DNA of 64,000 nt, taken from the NCBI RefSeq assembly GCF_031877795.1, contig NC_133954.1, positions 10,073,466 to 10,137,465 on the forward strand, read 5' to 3'. Numbering within the stretch: the stretch's first letter is position 1; the number at the start of each line of letters is the position of its first letter. The translations under genes and the position numbers were made by a program. The notes beneath the pieces are model-generated. The model saw only the letters and a program-made list of their open reading frames with translations. It ran no database searches and was not told the DNA's origin. Below, one piece after another: positions 1-13,600 of the stretch. Source of the DNA: Strix aluco. Lineage: Eukaryota; Chordata; Aves; Strigiformes; Strigidae.

Positions 1-3000
1 CCAGCCCCTCCCTGCCCACCCGGGGCAGGTCAGAGCAGCCCGGGGGGGGAAGGGAGGACTGAAAGCATCTGGGCACAAAACAGCCTTCCAGGTCACATCG
101 AGCCTTGCCAGAGAGGAAAAAGTTCTGCCCTCCCGTTGCCATGATAACTGTTTTGCTCTGCCAGGACACTTTTCTGTGCCGACCTTCCGTCAGTGTCACG
201 GAAGGAGTCAGTGATTCCCGAGTAACAGCCACGCACCTGCCAAGCCCCCAGAGCCCAGCAGAGCCCGGGGGTGGGGGGTGCCTGCGCAGAAGAGAGGAGG
301 GCTGTGCTCTCTTCTCCAGTGCCTTGTTGGAACAGGCTTTTTCTGTGGAGACTGTAATTGCTATCAGAGTCTCTTGCCATATCACAGAAATGTGCCTTTT
401 TAAAAAATCTTGTCACTCTCCTTGAAAAGGAGAAGTTTTCCCTGGCAGCTCCCCGCAGAGACCCCGATTCCCGGGCTGCGTTGGCCTTCGCCTGGCTCCC
501 GGGGCAGCCCTGTCCACCGACCGAGGTGGCCGCTCCCACGGGCAGCGCTGTCACACTGCGGGGTGGCCGCCCAACGAGCAGGCAACGGGGGCTTAGGCTA
601 CCTTCTCCAGCAGCCACACAACGAGAGGAAGGCTATCGGGGCTCTAGGCTGTTCCTGGCGGCCCTTTGGCATGAGATAGGTGCTCAGTAAACAGCAGTTA
701 AAGTCTCCACCGGCTCCACTGTGCAGAAGCCCAGCTCGGAGTGAACTGCCGCTGAGCAGGAATGGATGCTGCAGCACCGACCTGAGACAACTGTAGCTTT
801 ATGTCCCACAGTTTGTGCTCCTGCCTGTCTTTTATCTATTTAAAACAACTTCAAACCATTTCACAAACACTCACAAACTAAAGCTTACGAGGAGCCTGAG
901 GAGGGAGATATTACCAGCTCTCTATTTCAGAGGGAGAAACTGAGGCTCAGAAAACAGGCAGGGTTTGCCCAGTCACAGCAGATGCCAGCAGAGCCGACTG
1001 CTCCGGGCTGCTAGCCCTTCATGCAAGCCACACAGCACCTCAACTCAGCTCCTCGCCATCCACCGTAACTGGGGCAGCAGCGGGCAGCAGCAGCAAGCGG
1101 ATTAGTCAACAAGCAGAGGCATTTCTGCCTGGCAGGACTGAAGGCTGGCAGCAGCCACAAGCCGGCGGAGAGGCAAAGGCTCTGGAATCAGCAGCTCTCA
1201 GAGCTTCAGGAGAGGTTCAGAGCGATCTTCGGGGGGGTATTCCTGCCGGGGCCCTAAACTGCTGCCTCCTCACACGTCTTCTGCTGGCTGGGGCCATGGC
1301 ACTTTCCGCAGCGCGGGCAGGGGGAACCGTTCCTGGAGACGGCTCAGAGGGCAGTCCCCGGCGAAGCCTCAAAGCGCACGCTCTGGATCTTCTGGGGCTA
1401 AGACGAGGAAAACTGCATTTCAATGGCCAGTGGAAAGGAAACACAATGGAAGAACTTACCTGTCCCTGCTGGGAGTCTGATCAGGAACATCGCCAACCAA
1501 GTGATCCGGATTAGCATGAGAACAGGCAGAGAGAAAAGGCACAGGGGCATAGTTTAGTAAAGGGAGAAGCCAGGTAGCAAAATCTGACAGAATAGACAGT
1601 CAGCAAAGATTTATTAGAAGGAAGAGTCTCCTTCTCTAATTTACAGCAGGTCCTAGGGGGTGAGGAATCCCTTCCATGGTTTCAGGCACTGCCATAGGGC
1701 CAGGTTCTGCTCTTCTCACACTGCTGCTCACAGAGCGATTTGATGTCGGCGGTTCTGGAGATACGTCCCAGTTCTGTGGTGCGGCTGAAAGCAGAGTGTG
1801 CTTGTAGGTGTGTGATTATGAAAAGACAGTGATTTAAACCCCCATGTTTATTAATTCAAACACACAAGCTGGAGAGATCGAAGCAGCTGGGTGTGATTCC
1901 ATCCGCTGGCTTTGTCAGCGTACTAACCATACCCTGAACCAAAGCTGGACAATACCCAGCAGCTTACAGACCTCTACACCCAGTGACACAGCAAAATGCT
2001 CACCGCAAAATCAGACTTGGCCTCGACTCTTGCGTTCCAAAGGTTGGACAGGTTTTATCTCCAAGAGTGCCAAGAGATCCATAAAAAAAGCCTCAAGCCC
2101 TTAGAGAGAAGACTACTGACTCCTGCAGTGAGAAGTCACCAAAGAATACTGCTGAGACAAAGGAAAAGCTCTAAAATACGAGGGGGGAAAGCAAAATAGG
2201 TTGGGATTAGGTAAATGTTAAAGGCATAAGCTAGTTTGCTCTCTAGTATCTCCCTGACTAGCAGAAGCCCTTCCACCCTCTGTAACTGTGTATATTGTGC
2301 AATCTTCCTGGCACTTCTTTCTATCAGGCACGTCTAGTTACTCTGTGTCCTGGAAGCTGCGTCCTCAAAGGCTGCAGCTTCTTCGTTAGCTGGTGAGAAT
2401 GAGCAGCCTGGCACCGGCGCTGGAGCCACTTCGAACCTGATGGTGAAAGGCAAGGGCGGAACGCGTGGGGAGAGGAGGAGGCTGCGCTTGGAAAAGTGCT
2501 TTTGCCTAACAGTGAGTCAGAAGAAAGGCAGGGCTTAGGAAACAGAGAAGTAAATAGATTGCAGAGTGAAAAGGTTTTGGTTCTTTTTCCTCTGACAGCA
2601 GAAAAAAGTTTTGATCCTGTTATCAGCCTGTTTGTACAACTGGCTTTACTCTCAGAACCGCTCCTCCCGGATAAACCTGTCTCAGCTGATTAATAATTCC
2701 AGAGCTGGTTTTGAACAGCAAACCAGTAAATACGGCGTTTGCATTACAGATGATTTGCAGACAGATCTGGGCTGATGCTGACACTTGCATCCTCACATAA
2801 AGCTATAAACATCCTGAGACTTTTTATTCTAAATATTTGATTTTCCCTCGCTGACACTGAGCACCTTTGCTTCTGGTCTTTCTCTCGTCTTGCAGCTGGA
2901 CCATGGACCCACAATTCTTCAGGTACTTTGTCAGTTGTAGAAGATCTGGCAGAACCAAGAGGGCAACGTTATCGCACAGAGGACAGAAGAGGGCTGAGCA

Positions 3001-3997
3001 CGTTGCCCAAAAGCTCATGAGTCACCGCTGTGCCCGTGGGCCACAGCCGCGTCCCAGAGCGGAGCGCGCGGTCCCCTGCTCGTCCCTGAGCCAGGGCAGC
3101 GCGTGGCCCTGCGGGGCACCGGGGGAGCCGGGGCGCAGCCCTCCGCGGGTCGGGGCGCAGGTCAGGCCGTGCTGCTCTGGACAACGGGTGGCGCTGGCCT
3201 GAGCGGGGCCGCTCGCTCGTGCCCGGCCGGGAGCGGGGCCGGGTGACAGCGCGGTGTCACCGCAGCGGCTCAGCACCTCGCGAGCGGCGCGGGGCAGGCG
3301 GAGGGACGCGCCGCAGCCACAGAGCGTTCGCGTTTACGTGGAATGGGGGAAGTGGGATAACGTGCAGGAGCACCACTTCTCCCACGATGCTCAAAGCCTT
3401 CCCATGCTCTGCAGCACCTACAACACCGAGCAGCTTCGAGCACGTCCCGGTCACCCTCCCGCCGGCGAGGAGTGGGACCGTGTCCCTCCCTGAGCACTGA
3501 CCGGCTCCGGCTTCTTGAATTCTTTGGTTTCTAATCCCAGACCCGCAAACCTGGTTACATGCAGCCTTGGAGAGTTTCTCCTGCTCTGTATCCACGAGGG
3601 GTTAATTTATTTTTGCTGAGGGCTCGTGTCTAGCTTAGGAATGGGAAAAGGAGCCTCAGTCTCACTGGAACCCAGAGCGCTCCAGCACCGAGCACGGTCG
3701 GTAAACCCCGCGCTGCATCACGCTCCCGGGGCAGGGCCCTGCTGGCGGCACACAGACATCGTGATCAGAGCCACTGCTGGAGGCACAAGAGAGGCCTGAG
3801 AGAGGAATATGTGATCAGAAGGAATATTACCTTTGGGTTTATTTTCATGAGCCATTAATCATCCGATCTAACCCTATCCTATGATGCTGAGCAGTCTCTG
3901 GCCCTTTGCTCTGAGACAATTTATTGCTGCACAGCTCAGTGTGTAACTATAACGCTGAAAGGATTTCAGCAAAGCAAGCAGTCCTGGCACTAACTGC

Positions 3998-4007
3998 TTA
4001 TAAATAA
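3998..4007. promoter_or_regulatory. MEF2-type site in CAVIN1 intron
   Basis: TTATAAATAA fits the MEF2 consensus YTAWWWWTAR. It sits in an AT-rich block (about 3830-4150) with several TAAT homeodomain cores. CAVIN1 is abundant in muscle and fat, so a muscle enhancer is conceivable. The match is short and common by chance. Confidence 0.2.
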
Positions 4008-4510
4008 TACCTGAGCAATGAAATATTAATGCAGTGGACTCCAGGCTGCAGCAGAGAAATCCATGCTCCAGAACTATCTATTGGTAGAAGGATTGATAAT
4101 CTGCACTAAGAAAAATCCTGGAAGTGAGAGATATTAACATTGTGAAATTTTTTTAAGGCTCAGTCTCCTGTGAATTATTATCTTGAGACTTATAATTCAG
4201 TAACGTGCAGAGAATCTGAAGGATTCTGTGCACATCAGGATGTTAACGTGGTGCCCCTTACGAAGGATGGAGAACACGCAGCTGAGTTCAGCGCTGCAGC
4301 CCGAAGGAATAGACTTGAACGATATTTCTCTCTTTCCCCTGGGATGGCATGTTTTCACCTCTAATTTTGCTACTTCTGTGACCAAAAGCTGGAGGACAGA
4401 AGGGAAGATACGATAGCTTCCTGGGCTAAGACCCCGGTATTCCAGCAACAAAGACAAAGGGTCAGAGACAAACAATATCGGCCCTTAATTAATGACTACC
4501 AGTGTGTATA

Positions 4511-4554
4511 ATTCAGAATTTTTGTGGTTTTGATTCAGATTTTTTGTGGTTTTT
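4511..4554 (+). repeat. Two tandem 21-22 bp units, each with a RUNX-type core
   Basis: Two near-identical units (4511-4531 and 4533-4554) each begin ATTCAGA and end TTTGTGGTTTT. Each carries TGTGGT, the RUNX core. This is seen directly; any binding is inference. Confidence 0.5.
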
Positions 4555-7500
4555 AACAAAGACTTCATGATTAATTCTCCTTCATATTTTGTTTAAGAGC
4601 AGAATAAAATCAAGCAAAAGCAAATCCAGCCTGAGAGGAATATCCTGTCCCCACTGACCACACCAGAACTGTCACTGGATGTTCCCTGGGATTTGGCAGG
4701 TTGCTGATCCACAAACCCACTGGTGAGAAGCTCACGGTAATTCTCTGCTGAACCTGGGATAAGAGCAGCTGCGGCTGCAAAGGGAGCTGCTTTGGAGTGG
4801 ATTCACAGCAAATGAAACCAGCCTTTTATTTTAAAGTATTATCAGAAAATAAATACAAAACCCACCCGGCGCTGCAATGCAAATCTCTGCAGTGAACCCC
4901 TGGGAAAAACAGACTCTGCGTACGGTGCCGCTGCGGATCCGGAGAGGGACGGAGCCCAGGCGCAGAGCGCTGCTAAGCACACGGAGCCAACGGGTCTCCA
5001 GCGCCCGCGCCTGCCCCCAGCGCTGCCATTCAGATTTGGTTTGAAATTTCTGTTTATTCTTTAACGCCTGTAGCTGGGCAAGCTCCACCGGACCCAAGGC
5101 ACGTAACCCACACAGGCTGTTCCTTGGGGCTGCAGATCATGCTGGCTCCCACGAACACGCTGCTGTCATTAGACTCATGAGGGTTTTGTTTCAGAATGAT
5201 TAATCTGAAGCCAAAGCGTAGCTCGGGGCAGCTGACACAGTGCTCAGGAGGTGGAGAAAGGCTGCAGCCCAGGGGCGGTGGGTGCGGCGGCTGCGGTACG
5301 GGGGTTTGGGTGCCCTGTGCTCCCTGCCCCATGCCTCGCATCAGACCCCTGAGCTCATCTGCTTTTCCACGCTCTCTTCTGAGGAGCACAGACCTAAAAA
5401 CGAGGCAGTTCAGGTCTGGCCTCCAAACCTCTGGCGTTAACGTGAGGGTTTGACATTCATCCCTCCTCCCCATGATCGACAATCCTGTTGCTCTCGTCCG
5501 TATAAGGCCCACTCAAGGCACAAAAGCCAAGCTGTGCTATTTATACTTCCTCATCCAGCCCTACCTACCCCACACATTGTACGGCCGAGCTTCACGTTCT
5601 ACCCTGCGCTCGTCACGGCCCGGCCCTTCCCAGAGAAACTCCACGTCTCCCGAGGCTCTGAGCGGCTGCTGGAGTCACCCGAAGCGCAGAGGAGCCCCGC
5701 GAGAGCCCCCGGACCCGACAGCGTGGGGAGCCCCCGTCCGCGCGCCGCCGACAAAGGCCGCTCTCTTTCCAACAAACAATGCTGCGCATCACGAGCCAGG
5801 CTTCCCTCGAGCTCGGCGCCCACATGAGCCTCAAAATAAAGGACCAGCACACTTCAGAAATTCAATACTCAATACGTGTGCCGAGTGCTGCAAGCGTTTG
5901 TCCGGCTGCAAGAAAATCAGGCCTTTGACATTTGCAGGAATAAGTTTAATGGTAGAAAAATGTTTGGAGGAAAAATGCCGGGCTTACGTAAGTGCTGACA
6001 CTGGCTGTTCTTCAGCTGAATGTGGCAGGCTGGCTGGTGTCAGAGCAGTAGCTTTGTGCATGGGACATCCATTATTTAATCATGAACTGTAGTAACCAGC
6101 CCCAGATTCTTGTACCCTAGAACCAGGGGATTCGGGATGAAGTCACTTTAGTTTGTTTTTATTAGCAACCACTCTTACCAAATTTGTTGGTGTCCTAATT
6201 TGTCTGAAAGAGAGGAGCCCAGGACAGCGGGCACAAAGGAAGCACTGAGGAGCTCTGTTCCCGGGGGCTGCTAATAAGAGCACGTAGTCATTTGACATCA
6301 GAGTGTTCAGGAAGGCAAGTCCTGTTTATGGCAAGAGCCTGAGCTCCTGCTGACACGGCAGCTTGTCAGAGCTCTGTCACCTTTGCTTCTGGTAGGCAAG
6401 GTCTGAAAACAAGATGTGGTAATCTGGAGGGGGGTTGGTTTTTTAATTTTATCCTCAAGAATCAATCTAATTCCCTACATTACGTCGATACAAACACTCT
6501 TACCTTGGTAGAAATCAGACCAGCCCCTGGCAAAATCAGGTAAAAGTGTACGTGAGAGAGTGAGCGAGACAGCGCGGGCATGTACGCGCGGGACTGCGAG
6601 GAACGGCCCGTAACGCTCCGCCGAGTGCCTCGCCCTCACCGCCCCAGGGGAAGGGACTTTCAGTTCGGCCCTTTCTCCCCAAGTTTGAAACTACCCAGGC
6701 AGGGTGCTCTAGGCCCACCTCGACAGATCAAGCCTTCCCGGAACAAAATTCGATTTTCATTTTTTCCTAATCTAACAGCTGGCAAAATACAACTCGCGCG
6801 CAGTTTGACCTCTTCTCCCAAGGTGGCAAAAGGTCTTATTTGCACTCCTGAAATAGTCCGAAACTGCTGGGGACGCGGTATTCGGCAAGGAGAGAATAAT
6901 CAGACATCTATAACCGGGAAAGAGCTGATTTCTCTTCACCTCCTTTTATTTCTTCATACCGCAGAATCAGGCAACACTAAATCCCCGTCGAGCACGGCTG
7001 CTGCTCTGCTCAGCTGTCTGGCTTCAAAATAGCCACCACTGGTTTTATGTCATATTTTATGTCTCTTAGGATGAGCTTATCTCTTGTTGTCCCAAAGAAA
7101 AGAATAACAAATCTTTGCATTTTTAGCCATAGCAACTGCAAATGCAATTGCACAGGAGGTTAATCACAGCTTTCCCAAGGCAGCTTTTCCTGATTAGAAA
7201 GTAGCAACAATGTTGTTCGCCATCACAGAATTAATGACATTACTGACCTATCACAGACTTCGATAGGCAGCGGGTCTTGAGAAGTGAAGCACTGAATTAG
7301 AAAAGAGTCATTTTGTAATTTTTTTTGGTAAATAATAGACACAGTTAGGAAAACAGTGAATTTTCCTCATTTAACTCCCGGGGTGGGGCCCATCATAAAG
7401 TTTTGGTTTTATAGACTCTTGATACATTTTTTTGACATTTCATGATTATTAATGCTGACCCACAGAAGGGTGTTAGCAAACAGGTAACCCAGCGGGAATC

Positions 7501-10209
7501 GACCAGGCTTCTTGTGACAAATAACATTGTTCCGTGTCAGTAAAGCTGCCGAACATCATCCTCGATTCGAGAACTACCTGGACAACGTACACACAAAAAT
7601 ATCACTTCTTTCTGTATAGTTTTATTATTTAAATGTGTTAGCATTATCTGTTTTGCATAATCCCAGACAAAGTACGACTCTTGTCATCAATGTGCCTAGA
7701 ATTACATATTCATATGAATAAATCAGGACACAATTGTAACCTGATGTTTTTGCAAATCTGCTGTGCAGTTGCCCCAGCCTGTGCCAGGGAGCTCTGAAGA
7801 GCAACATCTCCCTAATTACAGTAGGACACAAACTCTGAAAATCCTGTCCCTCCCAGGTAAAGACAAAGCAGAATAAAATCCCCCAAAGCCAGAAGCAAAA
7901 CTTCCAGGATCCCCCAAAATGTTTAACTTCGTCAGAATAAAAGGCCTCCACAAATAAGAGAGACTCCTACACACGACAGATTATTTTTCCTTGCCCCCAG
8001 CCCTACAGTTCAGGTTTCTGCTCACTGGAGATCACAGGGTGACGCTACTGTGGAGCACAAGCCACAGAGTAACGCAACTCGTGAGCACCCCCGTTTTCTC
8101 CATGTAGCTCTGAGACAGACTGCGACTGGCACATCCAGAAACACCCTCTGTGGCCCAACACCCCTGTTTCCACCCCACGCAGGACAGAGCAGTATTGCAG
8201 AGGACTGCAGAAACGCACCCCGATCTTCCCGGGCATTCCAGTGGCCCAGCCTGGCCACCGAATTCTCATCGTACGGGTCTGTCTCAGCCACAGCACCGCA
8301 GCACAACACTACTGTCCACAAAAGGATTGGTTACTCAGGCACATTAATATTATCGTGGCCTATTTCCTTCTACTATTCAAACATCAAAAGCCCATCGTGG
8401 ATTTTGTTTCTCGGTGTAAGCACCACATTAAGAGCTAATCAAGAGTTTCTCCTCCAGGAGAGACTCCACTTGCCTCGGCATTGGCCGTCACAAGCCCGCG
8501 TGCCTGCGGCCGCCCCTCGGCCCTCCCCGGAGCGGGACCCTCACCCCCAGCTTCCCGCAGAAGCGCAGGGACTGCCCTGAGGGCACAAAGGCCCCGTCTC
8601 ACATGAAGCAAACCTGGAGAACTTCTCACTTGTGCTCTGTGGCCTCTCAGTCAAACCACAGCGAATTCCATGCGGGGACACTGTTCTGATTTACAAATAA
8701 TAATTTCTTTGTTCCCTAATATCTTCATGATTCACACGCCGTAGTCCCTTGTCAACTGATTCTCTCAGAGGCTGTGCCGTCCTCATTCCATCGGCAGGAG
8801 TATTGCCCCCGATTTCCTTTAGAAGCAGGATTGCTTTTTCATATTCAAAGAGAAACTCCACTCAATATTCATAAGCAGCAGCAAACCAAAACAAACAGCT
8901 CCCCAAATGACAATCTGCCAATGTTCAGGATGCTTCCAAAGACCTAGAAGCTTGCCAACTTCCTACCTATTTCCGTAACCCACAACAATGTTATGTCTAA
9001 ACAATTCCCTTCACTCTTCTCATTTTGCAACGCTTGTTGCTTCTGCAGTACATTTAGAGGTTTATTTTATTTTCCCATGGACAGACCTAGCCTCCCCCAA
9101 AAGCCTGATACAAATGTAACTGGTGAGTTTGCCTTGTACGATCTGAACAGACTCGAGCATTTCAGCCTTTCGGGCATGATAAAACTACAAATGCTTAAGC
9201 TCTGAATCAGAGTTACACAGGCCCCCGTACTTGTTAGATTCCTGAGCCTATTATCATCAGCTCTCCCTTCAAATCCTGCAGTAAGAAGCATTTTCCCTTT
9301 TTTTTTTTTTCAGTTTTTCTTCTCTCTCTTCCTGTGATCAGCACTAGATGCTTCTCTCTTTGTCCCTGATGTTGTCTATTATTAACCCAGAGGCTTCTAA
9401 CGGAATCATTAACTATTTCACTCACTTTTCTTCTGTGGCCCAGCATAAGAGTTTGCTCTGATAAGGAAGACTAACTCCGGACAGGAAAACTGACAGAAAC
9501 GTATCCCTCTCTTCTTGTTTAATATTAAAGGAAAAATCCAATGCTTAGTGCAGGGGTTGAACATCAAACAAACAAAAGCTGTTATTGAAACCAAACAACT
9601 AGAACATTCAAGACTTGCAAGTTGCAAAAAAAAAAGAACGTGAAAATCAGTACAAGCTCCACGGCAAGGGCAGACCCGAGTGCTAATGAGCCCAAGGAGC
9701 TGTTGTGCATTTTCTCTAACGTCGCTCTGTCCCAGTCAGTGAGACCGACCCCACGCCGGGGTTACGGACTCTCACTGTTATCAGATGCATGTCACAAATC
9801 TGAAATATTATCGCTCTCCACGTAGCAATACGCATGTTGCCTCTCAGTAGAAACGACGCTGGCAGACGGATTTACAATACCCCCTTCCAGAACCCCGCAC
9901 ATTCTTGTTCTTTTTTTAGCTAAGCAGTAAAATCAGGTTATTTTGAAACTTCTGGTCCATGGCAATGAGTGCTTCGGGCCGTTGTCACTACCTTCATTAA
10001 AAATCCTGTTAACTGTAGCAACTCTGTCAAACCTTGCCTTAGAACACACAGACCACTTAAATCATGAATGAGAGCTACTTGGGACCCGCCTCAGTTCGGG
10101 CTGCCAGACAGGCAGGGGAGGTTGGGACCGGCCACGCAGCGGGACAGAACCCTTAGCGGGGAGAACACCCCCTAGCAGGACACAAAGACCTCGTGAAATA
10201 GCTCCTTAC

Positions 10210-10629
10210 CTGGTAGATCATGACTTTGAAGTTTTTGCGTTTCAGGAGCTCCGCTTCGTTGGCCTCCAGCTTCTTTATCTGCCCAGCTTGCTTCTCCAGG
10301 TTCTGCCGAACGGTTTTCACGTTGACGCTCACCTTGCGCACTTTTTCCAGCATCTTGTTCACGGTGTTGCTGGTGGTGGTGTGCGCCTTTGTCAGCTTGG
10401 TGAGTTCTCCCTGGATGCTGGTCACTGCGCTGTCCATCTCTTGCTGTCTCTCCTCCAGCTGTGTTTGGGTCAGCTGGATCTGATCCACGGCTCCAATGAT
10501 CTTGTCCAGAAGGGTCAGCACCATCACGCCGTTGATCTGGTCTGCTTTGATGGGTTCCTCGGGCACTGGCTCCTCTGAGGCCTCGGAGGCAGTTGGTGGT
10601 TCGATAATTTGCAGAGTCGTATCCTCCAT
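10210..10629 (-). CDS. CAVIN1: CAVIN1 (PTRF), first coding exon
   Basis: Caveolae-associated protein 1 is the coat protein that trimerises and stabilises caveolae at the plasma membrane; it was also described as polymerase I and transcript release factor. The exon encodes 140 residues. It starts MEDTTLQI, like human MEDPTLYI, and continues through the conserved DQINGVMVLTLLDKIIGAVD and VRKVSVNVKTVR blocks of the helical HR1 coiled-coil region. It ends at FKVMIYQ, exactly where the mammalian exon 1 ends, on a clean donor (CAG|GTAAGG on the minus strand) in phase 0. The acidic N-terminal linker is shorter than in human. An in-frame ATG 15 codons upstream (10674) is ignored because homologs start at MED. 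Exon 2 (second helical region, PEST-like and basic segments) is outside the window, so the gene is partial here. It is divergent from ATP6V0A1, about 4.4 kb start to start. Confidence 0.95.
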
Positions 10630-13600
10630 GATCGCTCGGGAGTCCTGGCTAGCGGAGCCGGGGGAAGCTGTCACTGCAGGGAGAGAGAGGAGCGAAAACT
10701 AAACCCGAGCCTCAGCTAAACTCTGCGCTGGGAGACACGCCAGAAATGGAGAGCACAGTGTGTGGAGTCTGTGCTGAAATTCAAATGGCACAGCTCTGCA
10801 GAGCCGGCCAGTGAAACTGCCCTGCAAAATTTTCCAGGCTTGCAGGTCATTGGCTGACTCCACCTCGGCTGTATAAAAGGAGCCCGCTGCCAAATGCCTG
10901 ATGACCCACCCTTTCTGAAATGATTAAAATAGTTAGAGGGGAGGCGATGGCTTTGCATGCAAACACAGGCACAGCTCAGCGAGGAATGCAAAGCTCTGCA
11001 ACTACAACCACCTCTTCTTTACCGTAAGTCTAAAGCACTGTAGGTAACGAGAGGAAAAAACACAAACCTTGAGTAAAAGGCTCGGGAAGCTGCTGGAAAG
11101 CAAGCAAGCCCATCTGGGCACAGCTGTGTACATTAAAGGAAGGCTGCTTTAAACAACTGCACACGTTAAAGTTCAGCTGGAAAATTCAGATCTTTGGCCA
11201 ATACTTAGGGTTTTTTTCCAGGACTATGAGAGTTGATTTTCAATACCTTAAATAAATGCCACCATTTGGATTCAGAAGTTACGGCACAGAACTTCTGGAT
11301 CATAAAAATGCACACTCCCATGCGTGGGAATGTACACAGCAGGCACACACATGATATATGTGCACCACGTCTCTGTGCAGATTTTACACAGAAAGAATTA
11401 TCATTCACTCCTGAAGTGAAGCAGCCGGCCACTCCCCCCCAAAAGCAGCGATCTCAGCTCTTCAATCCTCTGTCATCGACAAATCTAGTCACTGGGCTTC
11501 TAAAGGCGGGACAAGCTTCAGCATACGCCACACAAAAACGTACTTGTAAGCCATGCCCAAACACATCGTGTTACACGAGGCTTTATTGGTAAAAAAGATA
11601 CTAATTGTTTCAGAACTTTGGAGTACATACTGCTTTAGAAAACATGGAGAAGAAATAATCCTTATTTTGCTGACTTTAACCCCAGTATTGCACAAAGTAA
11701 TTCACAGACTCCTCTATGGCACTGGCAGAAGTTTCTGCCTCGTGGCACCCGCGCCAGCCTCCTGCCCTAGAAGACACTCGGAGGTGCTGCCCAAGACTCT
11801 ACAGGGATGTGAAGAAGGAAAATGCAGATCTCGGGAGTGACACTCTCGCTGGTGTGGGCTCTGCCAAAGGAAATCAGGCTCCCCCGGACAGAACTGGGGC
11901 GAAGGCTCCGCTGGCTGGGGCAGCTGGAGGCCGGTCCTGGCTCAGCCCAGGGGCTGTGGGCAAGCTGGAAGGCTGCAGTTTCCCTCTTGTCCTGTAACCC
12001 TGACAACAGCAATTCCTACTGGCACATCTTGCCTCCCGCCAGGGCCAAGCCTGCCCTTGCAATTCGCCAGTGGCTGGCGGATGAAGTAAGAGCTCTGCAA
12101 CAGGGTTTCTGCAGGCTCAGAGCCCCCCTCACGACAGCGCTGGAGGAAACGCTCCACCCGAGCACACAGGCTGGGAGCCCCGCGACGCACAGAGAGAGCA
12201 CAGGGACGTTGTTCAGCCGTGAGTGCTCACGGCAGCCAGCGCTTTCCCTGCCCCGTGTGACAGCTCCGCTTTCTGCTCCTGCCGCAGCCACGCTGCACCA
12301 TTGATCTCGATCTGCTCTCACTGTGCATCAGTAAATTGTGCTGGGCGGCTTCCACAATAGGTATTATGTCATGTATTTAAAATAGGTTGCTTTTCTATAC
12401 CCTGTTTTTTCCTGGAGGGACCTTTTTCCTGAGGATTTATTTCCAGTGTTTACTGCTGATGAGTCAGTTCCATGAAAAAACCCTCCCTGCAGCCAGCCAG
12501 GGCAGAGGCTCCGCAGTTGTTTCTCACTGGGGGTTTCTGCTCCCGAGCGGATTTCCCAAACACCTCCATCAGGTTCCACGTACGGGGCGGGGTGCAAGCA
12601 GAGCAGTGCTCTCTGCCTAGGCCTGCCGTCCATTCCACGGTGGCTTCCCCATTTGGGAATAATTAAAAAAACCCGACCGAGCAGGTCAGTCTAGACAGAA
12701 TCAGAATCAACAACAGAACAGGAGTTTATATTTGTTCTTGATACTCGGTAGGAGAGATGCGACGCCACGCTCAGTGCTCGCTGTGCACGCAGCAAACACA
12801 CCCCACGATCAAATGCGATGAGTAATTTTCTATGTTAGGACTAACTTCATTTCGGCCATTTTCTGCCGTGGAGACGTACTGGGAAAAGCCAATAGGTGGC
12901 AAACTGCAGCCTCCCCTTCGGAGCCTTCGCTCTGCCTCGAGCACAGGACTGTGACATCTGTCTCAGTCTCTTCTAGTGCGAACAATCTCTTGCTGCTCTT
13001 GTTGCACAGTAGATACAGTTTGACCTTTGGCTCTTCCACGCTTGCACTATGCCTTAGATATTACTGATCATTCCAATATCCCAGAGCTTTTACAGCACCG
13101 CTACAGAATTCATTACAGAGACATGGAACAGACAGTCCAAACAAAAACCAGCGTATTTCAGCTTCAAAGAAAAGCTCTGTCAGCCGTATGCAGGACAACA
13201 AAGGACAACAATGTGCAGCATCTGCTTCCACATCAGTCCCTGAAAGTTCCTGTGACTACAGGAAATGGCTCAGCTCACTAATGTCTCAAATAGCAAGATA
13301 GAGCTGCCTGGGGCCTGTCAGAAATAAGGACCAGCCTTGGCTTCCAGGGGACAGACTTAAATTTCACCAAGTGCAGCTGATACAATTTGTCCCTTCACCT
13401 GTAGCTGAAATACAAAGGACATGGCCTGGATAGACAAAAAGAAAGAAAACGTTCCTCTGTTTTCCAAGGACCTGGGGATAAGTACAGGGGGAGGAAAGGT
13501 GCAGTATGTGCCCACCTTTCCGTACTGTTGGATGCCTCCCACAGACGAGGAGAACTCAGCTTCACCTGCAGTGCATTCCGCAGGCACCAAACTCCAATGA

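Larger units (their letters stand above)
1..10209 (-). other. CAVIN1: CAVIN1 intron 1 (partial), no coding exon seen
   Basis: No open reading frame here resembles a known protein, and none matches the lysine/glutamate-rich second half of CAVIN1. Mammalian CAVIN1 has two coding exons separated by a long intron, so this stretch is read as the donor-side part of that intron, with exon 2 beyond the left edge. The DNA is of mixed composition with AT-rich patches, for example 3800-4600 and 7000-7750. Poly-pyrimidine runs occur near 9299-9340. I recognised no LINE, SINE or LTR in it. An unannotated non-coding RNA cannot be excluded. Confidence 0.6.

Noticed and set aside
1-10209. CAVIN1 second coding exon
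   Set aside because: No minus-strand frame shows the expected KLPAKLSISKSLKE-type continuation or the basic C-terminal repeats, so the exon lies outside the window.
10630-10674. Upstream in-frame Met extending CAVIN1 by 15 residues
   Set aside because: The extension (MTASPGSASQ...) has no counterpart in homologs, which start at MED.
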